Below the pieces are notes generated by a model. It saw only the letters and a program-made list of their open reading frames with translations. It was not told the origin of the DNA and made no database searches. This document shows positions 37,443-46,990 of a stretch of 64,000 nucleotides of DNA, one piece after another; the stretch's first letter is position 1; every line of letters begins with the position of its first letter. The DNA lies in NCBI GenBank assembly GCA_018240565.1, contig JAFEFO010000018.1:22264-86263 (forward strand), read 5' to 3'. The DNA is from Pseudomonadota bacterium. Its GTDB lineage: Bacteria; Pseudomonadota; Gammaproteobacteria; Xanthomonadales; Rhodanobacteraceae. The translations under genes were made by a program, and so were the position numbers.

Positions 37443-38093
37443 GTGCTTGAAATCCTGATTGCCGGCGGTTGGCCGATGGTGCCGATCCTTTTGTGTTCGG
37501 CGGTGGCGCTGGCCATCATCCTGGAGCGTTTCTGGTCGCTGCGGCGCCGCTCGGTGGTGCCGAAGGAACTCGGCGACCAGGTGCTGGCGTGGGCGCGCAC
37601 GCGCAAGCTCGATCCCGGCCACATCGAAACCTTGCGCGTGAATTCGCCGCTCGGCGAGATCCTTGCGGCGGCGCTGTCGGTGCGCAACCGTTCGCGCGAG
37701 ATCATCAAGGAGCGCGTCGAGGACACCGGCCGCCACGTCGTGCACCGGCTCGAACGGTACCTGAACACGCTCGGCACCATCGCCCTGATCTCGCCGTTGC
37801 TGGGATTGCTCGGCACGGTGTTTGGACTCATCGAAATGTTTTTCGCGGTGATGGTGTCGGGCGTGGGCGATCCGCTGAAGATGGCCGGCGGCATCGGCCA
37901 GGCGCTGGTGTGCACTGCCACGGGTTTGTGCGTGGCGATCCCGGCGTATTTCTTCCATCGCTATTTCCGCGGCCGCGTCGCCGACTACGTCGTGGAGATG
38001 GAGCAGCAGACCATCGTGCTGATCGACGAGTTGTCGGCGCACGCCGAAGTTCCTGCCGCGCCGGTGCGCGCGGCGGCCAAGGCGGCGCACTGA
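37443..38093 (+). CDS. exbB: MotA/TolQ/ExbB proton channel protein
   Basis: A 216-aa inner-membrane subunit of the ExbB-ExbD energy-transducing complex. It has an N-terminal helix (GGWPMVPILLCSAVALAIIL, about residues 8-28), a cytoplasmic stretch and two helices in the C-terminal half (about 110-130 and 150-175) with GLLGTVFGLIEMF and ALVCTATGLCVAIPAYFF. GTG 37443 has GGAG eight nucleotides upstream; TTG 37437 is less likely. It is the first gene of an exbB-exbD-msbA-lpxK operon. Confidence 0.93.
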   Translation: MLEILIAGGWPMVPILLCSAVALAIILERFWSLRRRSVVPKELGDQVLAWARTRKLDPGHIETLRVNSPLGEILAAALSVRNRSREIIKERVEDTGRHVVHRLERYLNTLGTIALISPLLGLLGTVFGLIEMFFAVMVSGVGDPLKMAGGIGQALVCTATGLCVAIPAYFFHRYFRGRVADYVVEMEQQTIVLIDELSAHAEVPAAPVRAAAKAAH

Positions 38094-38094
38094 C

Positions 38095-38523
38095 ATGCGC
38101 CTGGGCGTGCAGCGGCAGGACGATTTCGAGATTAACGTGATCTCGCTGATCGACGTCATGCTCACGCTGCTGATGTTCTTCGTCATGACCACGACCTTCG
38201 TGCAGCACTCGGCGATGAAGGTGACCCTGCCGCAGGCCTCGGAGACACTGGAAGAAGCGCCGAAGAACCCGCTGATCGTGATGATCGGTGCGGACAGCCG
38301 CTTCTACGTCGACAACAACGAAGTGCTCAATCCGGATGTCGCCACGCTCAAGCAGGCAATCGCCCACATCGCCGGCGACGATCGCGCGCAGCCGGTGATC
38401 CTGCGCGCGGATGCGATGACGCCGCACCAGGCCGTGGTCACCGCGATGGATGCGCTCGGCCAACTCGGGTTCACGCATTTGTCCATCGCCACCGTGCGCG
38501 CCAAGGACACAGGGCACCAGTGA
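38095..38523 (+). CDS. exbD: biopolymer transport protein ExbD/TolR
   Basis: A 142-aa partner of ExbB. It has a single N-terminal transmembrane helix (about residues 16-36) with the conserved Asp in NVISLIDVMLTLLMFF, then a periplasmic domain ending LSIATVRAKDTG. ATG 38095 follows exbB by 1 bp, and its stop overlaps the msbA start. Confidence 0.94.
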   Translation: MRLGVQRQDDFEINVISLIDVMLTLLMFFVMTTTFVQHSAMKVTLPQASETLEEAPKNPLIVMIGADSRFYVDNNEVLNPDVATLKQAIAHIAGDDRAQPVILRADAMTPHQAVVTAMDALGQLGFTHLSIATVRAKDTGHQ

Positions 38524-40289
38524 GCGCCGCCGCGCCGGATTCCGCCGCATCGCCCTGGTCGACCTGGCGGCGCCTGCTGCGCTATTCCGCGCGCTACTGG
38601 CCGATCGCCGTGCTGGCCATGCTCGGCATGATCTTCGATGCCGCCTGCGCGTCGGTGTTCACGCTGATCATCAAGCCGATGCTCGACGACCTGTTCGTGC
38701 ACAAGGACAAGGCGACGATCTTCTGGATGCCGATCTTCATCATCGGATTGTTCCTGGTGCGCGGCATGGCCACGTACACGGCGGGATTCAACATGGCCAA
38801 GATCGCGCGCGGCGTGATCAAGACCTTGCGCGAGGAAGTGTTCCGCAAATACCTGAGCCTGCCGGCGGCGTTCTTCCAGCGCGAGCCCTCGAGCATGCAG
38901 ATCTCGCGCATGACCTTCACCGTCGAACAGGTCGCCAACGCCAGCACCGACGGACTGAAGATCCTCGTGCTCGACGGCCTGATGATCGTCGGCCAGGTCA
39001 GCGTGATGCTCTACCACAGCGTGCGGCTGACGCTCGCCCTGTTCGTGCTGGCGCCACCGGTGGCGCTGATCGTGTGGTACGTGGGCCGGCGCTACCGGCG
39101 CATCAGCCATCGTATCCAGGATTCGGTCGGCTCGATCACCGGCATGGTCGATGAAGTCGTCAGCGGCCAGCGCGAGGTGAAGGTCTACGGCGGGCGCAAA
39201 TACGAAGAGCGTCGCTTCGCCGCCGTCAACGAGGCGATCCGCCACCTGAACCTGAAGATCGCCTCGACCAATTCGCTGGCCAATGCGGTCGTGCAATTCG
39301 TTGCCGCGTTCGCGCTGGCGCTGGTGGTTTTTCTCGCCACGCGGCCGGGCGCGATCCTGCGCGAGATGAGCCCGGGTACATTCATGTCGCTGATCACGGC
39401 GATGCTGGTGATGCTGCCGTCGCTCAAGCGCCTGACCACGGTGCAGGCCGCGATGCAGCGCGGCGTGGTCGCGGCGCACGATATCTTCACGGTGCTCGAC
39501 ACCGACGCCGAGCGCGACACGGGTGCGTTGCGCGTGGAGCGCGCGCGCGGCGAGATCGCGCTGCGCGGCGTGGAATTCGCCTATCCGGGCGCGAATGTCC
39601 CGGCCTTGCACGGCATCGACCTGGATTGCCCGGCTGGCAGCGTCACCGCCCTGGTCGGGCGCTCCGGTGGCGGCAAGTCGACGCTGGCGAGCCTGATCCC
39701 GCGCTTCCACGATCCGAACGCGGGACAGATCCTGCTCGATGGCAAGCCACTGGCAGACTACGCGCTGGACAACCTGCGTGCGCAGATCGCCTGGGTCGGC
39801 CAGCAGGTCGTCATCTTCGACGACACCGTGGCGCGCAACATCGCCTACGGTGCACTCGGCGGCGCCTCGCGCGAGGCCATCGTCGAGGCCGCCCGCGCGG
39901 CGAATGCGCTGGATTTCATCGAAGCACTGCCGAACGGCCTGGACAGTCGCGTCGGCGAGGGCGGGGCGCTGCTGTCCGGTGGCCAGCGCCAGCGCATCGC
40001 GATCGCGCGCGCGATCCTCAAGGATGCACCGATCCTGATCCTGGACGAGGCCACCAGCGCGCTCGACAGCGAGAGCGAAAGCCTGATCCAGGATGCACTC
40101 ACGCGCCTGCTGCGCCGGCGTACCGTGATCGTCATCGCGCACCGGCTGTCGACCATCGAACATGCCGACCGCATCGTGGTGATCGATGGCGGGCGCATCG
40201 TCGAATCCGGCTCGCATGCACAGTTGCTCGCGCGCGGCGGAGCCTACGCCGCATTGCATCGCATGCAGTTCCATGACAACGGCAACTGA
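38520..40289 (+). CDS. msbA: lipid A export ABC transporter MsbA
   Basis: A 589-aa half-transporter that flips core-lipid A across the inner membrane. Six transmembrane helices lie in the N-terminal half. The nucleotide-binding domain has Walker A GRSGGGKST, signature LSGGQRQRIAIARA, Walker B LILDEATSALD and switch His in VIAHRLST. GTG 38520 overlaps the exbD stop. The neighbouring lpxK supports the LPS assignment. Confidence 0.96.
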   Translation: MSAAAPDSAASPWSTWRRLLRYSARYWPIAVLAMLGMIFDAACASVFTLIIKPMLDDLFVHKDKATIFWMPIFIIGLFLVRGMATYTAGFNMAKIARGVIKTLREEVFRKYLSLPAAFFQREPSSMQISRMTFTVEQVANASTDGLKILVLDGLMIVGQVSVMLYHSVRLTLALFVLAPPVALIVWYVGRRYRRISHRIQDSVGSITGMVDEVVSGQREVKVYGGRKYEERRFAAVNEAIRHLNLKIASTNSLANAVVQFVAAFALALVVFLATRPGAILREMSPGTFMSLITAMLVMLPSLKRLTTVQAAMQRGVVAAHDIFTVLDTDAERDTGALRVERARGEIALRGVEFAYPGANVPALHGIDLDCPAGSVTALVGRSGGGKSTLASLIPRFHDPNAGQILLDGKPLADYALDNLRAQIAWVGQQVVIFDDTVARNIAYGALGGASREAIVEAARAANALDFIEALPNGLDSRVGEGGALLSGGQRQRIAIARAILKDAPILILDEATSALDSESESLIQDALTRLLRRRTVIVIAHRLSTIEHADRIVVIDGGRIVESGSHAQLLARGGAYAALHRMQFHDNGN

Positions 40290-41287
40290 TGCCGATGGTC
40301 GATGATTCGCGCTTGCAGGCGGTCTGGTACGGCGGCCGCGCGCCGTCAATCGCATGGCGCGTGTTGTCGGCCCTGTTCGGATGCGTCGGACGATTGCGCC
40401 GCGGGTTGTATCGTGCAGGCCTGCTGCCGCGCACGCGACTTTCCGTGCCGGTGATCGTGGTCGGCAATATCGGCGTGGGTGGTACCGGCAAGACGCCGCT
40501 GACGATTGCACTGGTCGACGCGTTGCGCGAACGCGGCTTCAGGCCCGGCGTGATCAGTCGCGGATTCGGCGGCAGTGCGCGCGCCGCGGTGCGCGTGGAC
40601 GCGGACTCGGCTCCTGCGGTGGTCGGCGATGAGGCGCGGCTGATCTTCGATGCCACGCAGGCGCCGGTGGCGGTCGCGCGCAAACGCGCCGAGGCCGGGC
40701 GATTGCTGCTGCAGGGCGGCGGCATCGACCTGCTGATCGCCGACGATGGCTTGCAGCACTATGCGTTGCGCCGCGACGTGGAGATCTGCGTGATTGACGG
40801 CGTACGCCGCTTCGGCAACGGCCGCTTGTTGCCGGCAGGGCCGCTGCGCGAACCGGTGTCGCGGCTGGCGTCGGTGGATTTCCGCGTCTGCAACGGCGGC
40901 ACGGCACAAGCAGACGAAGTGCCGATGACGCTGGCGGGCGACACGGCGTGCCCGTTGACTGGCGCGCCACCGCGCTCGTTGCGCGAATTCGCCGGCCAGC
41001 GCGTGCATGCCGTGGCCGGCATCGGCAATCCGCAGCGGTTTTTCGCCATGCTGCGCGCGTGTGGCATCGATCCGATCGAGCACGCATTCCCCGATCACCA
41101 CGCATTTGTCGCCTCGGACCTCGATTTCGGCGACGACGCTCCGGTGCTCATGACCGACAAGGACGCGGTCAAGTGCGCGGCCTTCGCCCGGCCGCACTGG
41201 TGGCGCGTGCCGGTGCGCGCGATCTTGCCGGATGGATTTTTTGATGCCGTATCGGCGCGAGTGAAAGGGTTTGCAAATTCCCGTTGA
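40289..41287 (+). CDS. lpxK: tetraacyldisaccharide 4'-kinase
   Basis: A 332-aa inner-membrane lipid A kinase that phosphorylates the 4' position of the disaccharide precursor. The Walker A-like motif GNIGVGGTGKTPL is present, as is the DDGLQHYALRRDVEI active-site segment. ATG 40289 overlaps the msbA stop (TGATG). The stop lies inside the TTGACA box of the next promoter. No kdsB or waaA follows here. Confidence 0.95.
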   Translation: MPMVDDSRLQAVWYGGRAPSIAWRVLSALFGCVGRLRRGLYRAGLLPRTRLSVPVIVVGNIGVGGTGKTPLTIALVDALRERGFRPGVISRGFGGSARAAVRVDADSAPAVVGDEARLIFDATQAPVAVARKRAEAGRLLLQGGGIDLLIADDGLQHYALRRDVEICVIDGVRRFGNGRLLPAGPLREPVSRLASVDFRVCNGGTAQADEVPMTLAGDTACPLTGAPPRSLREFAGQRVHAVAGIGNPQRFFAMLRACGIDPIEHAFPDHHAFVASDLDFGDDAPVLMTDKDAVKCAAFARPHWWRVPVRAILPDGFFDAVSARVKGFANSR

Positions 41288-41312
41288 CAATGTCACCGCG
41301 CGCGACTACCTT
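41284..41312 (+). promoter_or_regulatory. promoter of the Mg2+ transport ATPase, -35 TTGACA / -10 TACCTT
   Basis: A consensus -35 TTGACA (41284-41289), a 17-bp spacer and TACCTT (41307-41312). The -35 overlaps the lpxK stop codon. A transcript would start near 41319 and carry a leader of about 200 nt. Confidence 0.6.
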
Positions 41313-41318
41313 GCGCGC

Positions 41319-41517
41319 ACCTTAAGTCATACGGGGGCGTCCTTCCGTGGACCCTTGCAGTTGTCGCAACACTGCAGCCAGCCATCGCTAGTCCGCGGAA
41401 TCCCTTGTCCAAGGTGCGTTCCGCCTGAGACGGTAACGCGCCGGAGTCGCCAGCAAGGCGACCCAGCATCGCATCCGAATCGCTGCATGGCCGGCTGCCC
41501 GATCGATCGGAGTCGTC
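41319..41517 (+). promoter_or_regulatory. structured 5' leader of the Mg2+ transport ATPase
   Basis: Between the promoter and ATG 41518 lie several stems: TGCAGT/ACTGCA around TGTCGCAAC (about 41361-41382), CGGAA..TTCCG enclosing CCTTG/CAAGG (about 41395-41428), and GTCGCC/GGCGAC with loop AGCAA (about 41447-41463). Mg2+ importers often have leader RNAs that sense Mg2+ or nucleotides. I could not match this to the M-box or the yybP-ykoY Mn2+ riboswitch, so its identity is open. Confidence 0.4.
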
Positions 41518-44214
41518 ATGCTGGATTTGTTCAATTTCTCCATGCTGATCCCCAATGCCGCGCGCGAGCGCGGCAAGGGCGAGGCTGCCGCGCGCGCCGC
41601 GGCGCAACTGCTCGATGTGGCGCGCAGGGACGACGTCCATGTGCTGGAAAAGCTCGATGCGGTGCCCGATGGCCTCGGCGCGGACGCGGTCGAGAAGCGG
41701 CTGGAGGAGTTCGGCCCGAACATCGTTGCGCAGGAAAAGAAGAAGCCCGTCCTGCTGCAACTGCTCGAGCGCTTCATCACCAACCCGATCAACATCCTGC
41801 TCACCGTGCTCGCCGTCATCACCTGGGCGACGGGCTCGGAGCTGAGCGACAAGATCGGCGCCATCATCATGTTCGCGATGGTGGTCATGGCCGTGTTCGT
41901 CGCGCACTTCCAGGAAGCGCGCTCCAGCCGCGCGGTGGAACAGCTGCGGCGCATGGTCAGCAATACCGCCACGGTGCGGCGCGAAGTGGAGGAACCCGAA
42001 GAAGGCGCTGACGAAGATGCACCGCCGCGGCGTGTGGCGAAGAAGCTCGAAGTCCCGATCGACGGTCTCGTGCCCGGTGACATCGTGTACCTGTCGGCCG
42101 GCGACATGGTGCCGGCGGACCTGCGCTTGCTGCATGCCAAGGATCTGTTCATCAACCAGGCCGCGCTGACCGGCGAATCGATGCCGGTGGAAAAATTCGC
42201 GGCGGCCGACAGCGACGCGAAGACCGCGCTCGAAGCACGCTGCCTGTGCTTCATGGGCTCGAACGTGGTCAGCGGCAGCGCGACCGGTGTCATCGCCGCG
42301 ACCGGCGCCGGCACGTATTTCGGCGCGCTCGCCGGCTCCCTGGTCGGCCAGCGCGTGGAAACCAGCTTCGACAAGGGTGTGTCGCGCTTTGCCTGGCTCA
42401 TGCTGCGCTTCATGGCGGTGATGGTGCCGGTGGTGTTCCTGATCAACGGCGTGACCAAGCACGACTGGTTCGAAGCCTTCATGTTCGCGGTCGCCGTCGC
42501 GGTGGGACTCACGCCGGAAATGCTGCCGATGATCGTGGCCATCAACCTGGCCAAGGGCGCGCTGAAGATGGCGCGCAAGGACGTGATCGTCAAACGCCTG
42601 AACGCGATCCAGAACTTTGGCGCGATCGACGTGCTGTGCACCGACAAGACCGGCACGCTGACCCAGGATCGCGTCATCCTCGAGCGCCACACCGATATCC
42701 GTGGCGACGAAGACGACGCCGTGCTGGATTTCGCCTGGCTCAACAGTTTCCATCAGACGGGACTGAAGAACCTGCTCGATGTGGCCGTGCTCGAAGGCGC
42801 CTCGGCACAAACCGCGGCGCGCCTGCACGCTACTTATGCGCTGGTCGATGAAGTGCCGTTCGATTTTTCGCGCCGGCGCATGTCGGTGGTGGTGCGCGAC
42901 GAGTCCGGCAGGCATTTCCTGATCTCCAAGGGCGCGGTCGCCGAGACCGTGGCCGTGTGTGGCCATGCGCGTGATGCCGGCGAGAGCGTGCCGATGACGC
43001 CGGAAAAACTCGCCGAGGTGCGTGCGGTTTCGCGCGACATGAACGACGACGGTTTCCGCGTGCTCGCGCTCGGCGTGCGCGAGATCGAGGTCAAGCCCAG
43101 CTATTCGCGCGACGACGAAAAGGATTTGACGTTGCTGGGATTCATCGCATTCCTGGATCCACCCAAGGACAGCGCGGCGGATGCGATCGCCGCGCTCAAC
43201 GCCAATGGCGTGGCGGTGAAGATCCTCACCGGCGATAACGACGTGGTCACGCGCAACGTCTGCCGCCAGGTCGGCATCACGGTCGAAAACTTCCTGACCG
43301 GACCCAAGGTCGAGGCGATGGGCGACGAGGAACTCACCGTTGCCACGCGCACCACGCAGGTGTTCGCGCGCCTGAATCCGCAGCAGAAGGTGCGCGTGAT
43401 CCAGGCCCTGCATCGCGACGGCCATGTCGTCGGCTTCCTCGGCGACGGCATCAACGACGGCCCGGCGCTGCGCGCGGCCGACGTCGGCATTTCCGTCGAC
43501 ACCGCGGTGGATATCGCCAAGGAATCGGCCGACATCATCCTGCTCGAAAAGAGCCTGATGGTGCTCGAGGAAGGCGTGATCGAAGGCCGCAAGGTCTTCG
43601 GCAACGTGCTCAAGTACATCAAGATGACCGCGAGCTCCAACTTCGGCAACATGTTCAGCATGATCGGCGCCAGCGCGCTGTTGCCGTTCCTGCCGATGAT
43701 GCCGGTGCAGGTGCTGCTCAACAACCTGATGTACGATTTTTCGCAGACCGCGGTTGCGTCCGACGAGGTCGACGCCGAATACCTGGCCAAGCCGCGCCAG
43801 TGGGACCTGAAGGCGATCGCGCGGTTCATGGTGTGCATCGGTCCGATCAGCTCGATCTTCGACTACTGCACGTTTGCCTTCATGTGGTTCGTGCTGGGCG
43901 CCAGCGCCGATGCGCGCCTGTTCCAGACCGGCTGGTTCGTCGAATCCCTGCTCAGCCAGACGCTGATCGTGCACATCATCCGCACCGGCCGGATCCCGTT
44001 CCTGCAAAGTCGCGCGAGCCTGCCGCTCACCGTCACCAGCACGGCGATCTGTCTCGCCGGCATGGTGCTGCCGTTCTCGCCGATCGCGTCGTGGTTCGGT
44101 TTCGTGCCCCTGCCGGGCATCTACTGGCTGTTCCTCGCCGCCGTGATCGTGGTCTATATGGGTCTTACCCAGTTCGTGAAGTCACTGATGATCCGGCGGT
44201 TTGGGGTTTTGTGA
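41518..44214 (+). CDS. mgtA: magnesium-translocating P-type ATPase (MgtA/MgtB family)
   Basis: An 898-aa P3B-type ATPase importing Mg2+ into the cytoplasm. Phosphorylation site DKTGTLT begins at D376. Actuator motif LTGESMPVE and hinge GDGINDGPALRAADVGISVD are present, and helix 4 contains VAVGLTPEMLPMI. The C-terminal set of helices includes NNLMYDFSQTAVASDEVD. Mg2+ specificity is inferred from family resemblance. It has its own promoter and a long leader. Its 3' end overlaps the convergent antiporter gene by 33 bp. Confidence 0.93.
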   Translation: MLDLFNFSMLIPNAARERGKGEAAARAAAQLLDVARRDDVHVLEKLDAVPDGLGADAVEKRLEEFGPNIVAQEKKKPVLLQLLERFITNPINILLTVLAVITWATGSELSDKIGAIIMFAMVVMAVFVAHFQEARSSRAVEQLRRMVSNTATVRREVEEPEEGADEDAPPRRVAKKLEVPIDGLVPGDIVYLSAGDMVPADLRLLHAKDLFINQAALTGESMPVEKFAAADSDAKTALEARCLCFMGSNVVSGSATGVIAATGAGTYFGALAGSLVGQRVETSFDKGVSRFAWLMLRFMAVMVPVVFLINGVTKHDWFEAFMFAVAVAVGLTPEMLPMIVAINLAKGALKMARKDVIVKRLNAIQNFGAIDVLCTDKTGTLTQDRVILERHTDIRGDEDDAVLDFAWLNSFHQTGLKNLLDVAVLEGASAQTAARLHATYALVDEVPFDFSRRRMSVVVRDESGRHFLISKGAVAETVAVCGHARDAGESVPMTPEKLAEVRAVSRDMNDDGFRVLALGVREIEVKPSYSRDDEKDLTLLGFIAFLDPPKDSAADAIAALNANGVAVKILTGDNDVVTRNVCRQVGITVENFLTGPKVEAMGDEELTVATRTTQVFARLNPQQKVRVIQALHRDGHVVGFLGDGINDGPALRAADVGISVDTAVDIAKESADIILLEKSLMVLEEGVIEGRKVFGNVLKYIKMTASSNFGNMFSMIGASALLPFLPMMPVQVLLNNLMYDFSQTAVASDEVDAEYLAKPRQWDLKAIARFMVCIGPISSIFDYCTFAFMWFVLGASADARLFQTGWFVESLLSQTLIVHIIRTGRIPFLQSRASLPLTVTSTAICLAGMVLPFSPIASWFGFVPLPGIYWLFLAAVIVVYMGLTQFVKSLMIRRFGVL

Positions 44215-45381
44215 AGGTGCATCGGCGGCGCAGCGCAACAACATCGCCAGCACCGGCGGCGTGACGACCGAGGTCAGCAGCGACATCGCCACGATCAGGG
44301 CGTAGGTGATTGGCGTGAACACGCCGGCAGCCAGCCCCAGGCTCGCCACCACTACGCCGACCTCGCCGCGCGGGATCATGCCGACGCCGACGATCAAGGC
44401 CCCGCGTGCGCCAAGGCCCAAGGCGCCGAGTCCGCCGCCGATCAATTTGGAGACGATGGCAATGGCGGTGACGACGCCGAGCGCAAGCAGCGCGTCGGCA
44501 GAGGCCAGTTGCGCCAGCTCGACCTGGGCGCCGGTCATCACGAAAAAGAACGGTGCCAGCAGGGCGATCAGGGGTTGGGTCTGGCGTTCGAGGGTTTCGC
44601 GCTGGCGCGTTTCCGAGGCGATCATGCCGGCCAGGAAGGCGCCGATGATCGCAGCCAGGCCGAATTGCGTCGATGCAAAGGCAAGGCCGAGGCACAGCGC
44701 CAGCACGATGGTGAGCGGCGACAGCGGATTGATCGGCGCATCCAGCAGCCTCGACGCGCGACGCATCACGCGCGCGCCGACAAATCCGATCACGACGACG
44801 AAGCCGACCGCTTCGGCGAGCACCAGGGCCAGGTGCGACAGCCGAAGTTCGTCGCCGGATTGCAAGGCGGTGACGATGCCGAGCAGGAGCATGGCGAGGA
44901 TGTCGTCGATGACGGCCGCGCCGAGGATCACGCGGCTTTCCTCGCGCTTGAGCGCGCCCAGTTCCTGCAGCACGCGCGCGGTGATGCCGGCGGACGTGGC
45001 CACGAAGGCGGCGGCGACGAACAAGGACTTCGCCCAGTCGTAGCCCGAGCCGTGCGCCCACAACGAACCCAGCGCGAAGGGCACGATCACGCCGAGCACG
45101 GCGACGGCGAAGGCGCGGCGGCCGACGCGCTGCATGTCGTCCAGTCGCGTTTCCAGGCCCACGGAAAACAACAGCAGGACCACGCCGATCTGCGCGAGTA
45201 CGTCCAGCGCTTCGGTGGGCCGCACCCAGCCCAGCACCGACGGCCCGACCACGCAACCGGCCACGATTTCGCCGACCACGCCCGGCAATTTCAGGCGCTG
45301 CGCGATCTCCGCACTGATCTGTGCGGCGACGAAGACGATGAAAAGGCTCAACAATGTGCCGCTGCCGTGATTCATATCCAT
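44182..45381 (-). CDS. CPA2-family cation/proton antiporter
   Basis: A 399-aa polytopic protein of the Kef/NapA-type monovalent cation:H+ antiporters. Helices are rich in Gly and Ala with LKLPGVVGEIVAGCVVGPSV (about residues 24-43), VIDDILAMLLLGIV, and the unwound-helix segment FLAGMIASETRQRETLE near the middle. No C-terminal TrkA-N (RCK) domain is present, so regulation by NAD binding is absent. ATG 45381 (MDMNHGSG) and ATG 45375 are both possible. It is divergent from the WS/DGAT gene across a small palindromic repeat. Confidence 0.88.
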   Translation of the reverse strand: MDMNHGSGTLLSLFIVFVAAQISAEIAQRLKLPGVVGEIVAGCVVGPSVLGWVRPTEALDVLAQIGVVLLLFSVGLETRLDDMQRVGRRAFAVAVLGVIVPFALGSLWAHGSGYDWAKSLFVAAAFVATSAGITARVLQELGALKREESRVILGAAVIDDILAMLLLGIVTALQSGDELRLSHLALVLAEAVGFVVVIGFVGARVMRRASRLLDAPINPLSPLTIVLALCLGLAFASTQFGLAAIIGAFLAGMIASETRQRETLERQTQPLIALLAPFFFVMTGAQVELAQLASADALLALGVVTAIAIVSKLIGGGLGALGLGARGALIVGVGMIPRGEVGVVVASLGLAAGVFTPITYALIVAMSLLTSVVTPPVLAMLLRCAADAPSQNPKPPDHQ

Positions 45382-45413
45382 TCCAGTATTCCTGACCTCC
45401 CGCTGCCTATGCT

Positions 45414-45444
45414 TTTCCTCCCCCTGCGCAGCGAGGGGAGGAAA
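45414..45444. repeat. 10-bp stem palindrome between the antiporter and WS/DGAT genes
   Basis: TTTCCTCCCC (45414-45423) pairs with GGGGAGGAAA (45435-45444) around CTGCGCAGCGA. It is similar in purine-rich style to the repeat at 24721-24857 and may be a member of that family. Confidence 0.55.
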
Positions 45445-45532
45445 GACGGTGGCGGTGGGAGAGGACTCAATCGTTGCGTTTTTGCTGCATTGCCCGGATG
45501 CTACACGACACCGGGATGATTTAGGGCGGGGT

Positions 45533-46987
45533 ATGGGCAAGCCAGTAACCACCGAACGCGAACCCATGGCCAAGGTCGATACCGCCTGGCTGCGCATGGA
45601 AAGCCCGCACAACCTGATGATGATCACCGGCGTGCTGACGTTTGCGGCGCCGCTGGCGATCAAGGACCTGCGCGAGCTGATCGGCGAGCGCTTCCTGGCC
45701 TATCGCCGCTTCGGCCAGAAGCCCGTGGACACGGGCACGGCGGCGTTCTGGGAAACCGTGCCGAAACCGGACCTGCGCTGGCACGTGCGCACCGCCCGCC
45801 TGCCGCGCAAGGGCGGCAAGGCCGAACTGGAAAAATTCGTCAGCGACCTGGCATCCACGCCGCTGGATCACTCGCGTCCGTGCTGGCAATTCCACCTGAT
45901 CGAACACTACGCGGGCGGCAGCGTGCTCGTCGCGCGCATCCACCATTGCTATGCCGATGGCCTGGCGCTGGTGCAGGTCATGCTCTCGCTGACCGATACG
46001 GCCGCGCAGGCCGCGCCGCGTGCGGAATCGCGCAAGGGCTGGTTGCCGCGCGAACGTCGTGGCGTCATCGCGCGTCTGCTCGCGCCCGCGCGCAAGGGGA
46101 TATCCAAAGCGCTGGATACCGGCGGTGCGCTGGTGCGCAATCCGGTGCTGGCCGCGACCATGGCGCGGGAAGGCTCGGAAATCGCACGCGAGCTGGCCAT
46201 CGCGCTCAATCTTTCCGACGATCCACCGACCGCATTCAAGTCCGGCGCGCTGGGCGTGCGCAAGCGCTGCGCGTGGACCGAGCCGCTGCCATTGGCCGAG
46301 GTGCGCGCGCTCGGCAAGGCGCTGCGCTGCACGGTCAACGACATCTTGCTGGCCTGCGCCGCCGGCGCGCTGCGCGGCTACCTGCGCGACCTCGGCGAAT
46401 CGGTGGATGGCGTCACCATCCGCGCCACGGTGCCGGTGAACCTGCGCCCGCTCGAGCACGCCATCGAGCTGGGCAATCACTTCGGCCTGGTATTCCTCGA
46501 TCTGCCGGTGGGCGAAGCCAATCCGCTGCGCCGGCTGGAACGCGTCGCGGCTTCCATGCGCGAGCTCAAGCGCAGCAAGCAGGCCGCTCTCACCTTTGGC
46601 CTGCTCGCCGCCGTTGGCATGGCGCCGGCCGCCTTGCAACGCATGGCCCTGGACATGTTCAGCCGCAAGGCGACGACGGTGGCCACCAATGTGCCGGGAC
46701 CGAAGAAGCCGATGTATCTGGCGGGCGTGGAAGTCAAGGAGCTGATGTTCTGGGTGCCGCAGAACGGCAGCGTCGGCATGGGCGTGTCGATCCTGTCCTA
46801 CAACGGCCGCGTGCACTTCGGCCTGATCGCCGACCAGCGCCGCATCGCGGATCCGGATGCGATCGCCGACCGCTTCGCGCGCGAGGTGGAAAAACTCACC
46901 TTGCTGACCCTGATGGAAGACTGGAATGCGGACATCGCAGCCGGCGATGCGGCGGCGACGCTGGAGCGTTTCACCGCCAACGCCTGA
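45533..46987 (+). CDS. wax ester synthase/diacylglycerol acyltransferase (WS/DGAT)
   Basis: A 484-aa acyltransferase. The catalytic HHxxxDG motif is present as HHCYADG (about residue 140), and the C-terminal NVPGPKKPMYLAG element marks the family. These enzymes make wax esters or triacylglycerol from acyl-CoA and could support neutral lipid storage. ATG 45533 (MGKPVTTEREP) has GGGCGGGG upstream. The gene ends 3 bp before the convergent MFS gene. The substrate alcohol is unknown. Confidence 0.92.
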   Translation: MGKPVTTEREPMAKVDTAWLRMESPHNLMMITGVLTFAAPLAIKDLRELIGERFLAYRRFGQKPVDTGTAAFWETVPKPDLRWHVRTARLPRKGGKAELEKFVSDLASTPLDHSRPCWQFHLIEHYAGGSVLVARIHHCYADGLALVQVMLSLTDTAAQAAPRAESRKGWLPRERRGVIARLLAPARKGISKALDTGGALVRNPVLAATMAREGSEIARELAIALNLSDDPPTAFKSGALGVRKRCAWTEPLPLAEVRALGKALRCTVNDILLACAAGALRGYLRDLGESVDGVTIRATVPVNLRPLEHAIELGNHFGLVFLDLPVGEANPLRRLERVAASMRELKRSKQAALTFGLLAAVGMAPAALQRMALDMFSRKATTVATNVPGPKKPMYLAGVEVKELMFWVPQNGSVGMGVSILSYNGRVHFGLIADQRRIADPDAIADRFAREVEKLTLLTLMEDWNADIAAGDAAATLERFTANA

Positions 46988-46990
46988 AGC

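Noticed and set aside
41319..41517. M-box or yybP-ykoY (Mn2+) riboswitch before mgtA
   Set aside because: I looked for the conserved cores (GTGAGGCTCCT for M-box, GGGGAGTA for yybP-ykoY) and did not find them. The leader is kept as an unclassified candidate.
41293..44007. 904-codon minus-strand frame opposite mgtA
   Set aside because: Antisense shadow, rich in His/Arg/Gln/Asp and covering the P-type ATPase.
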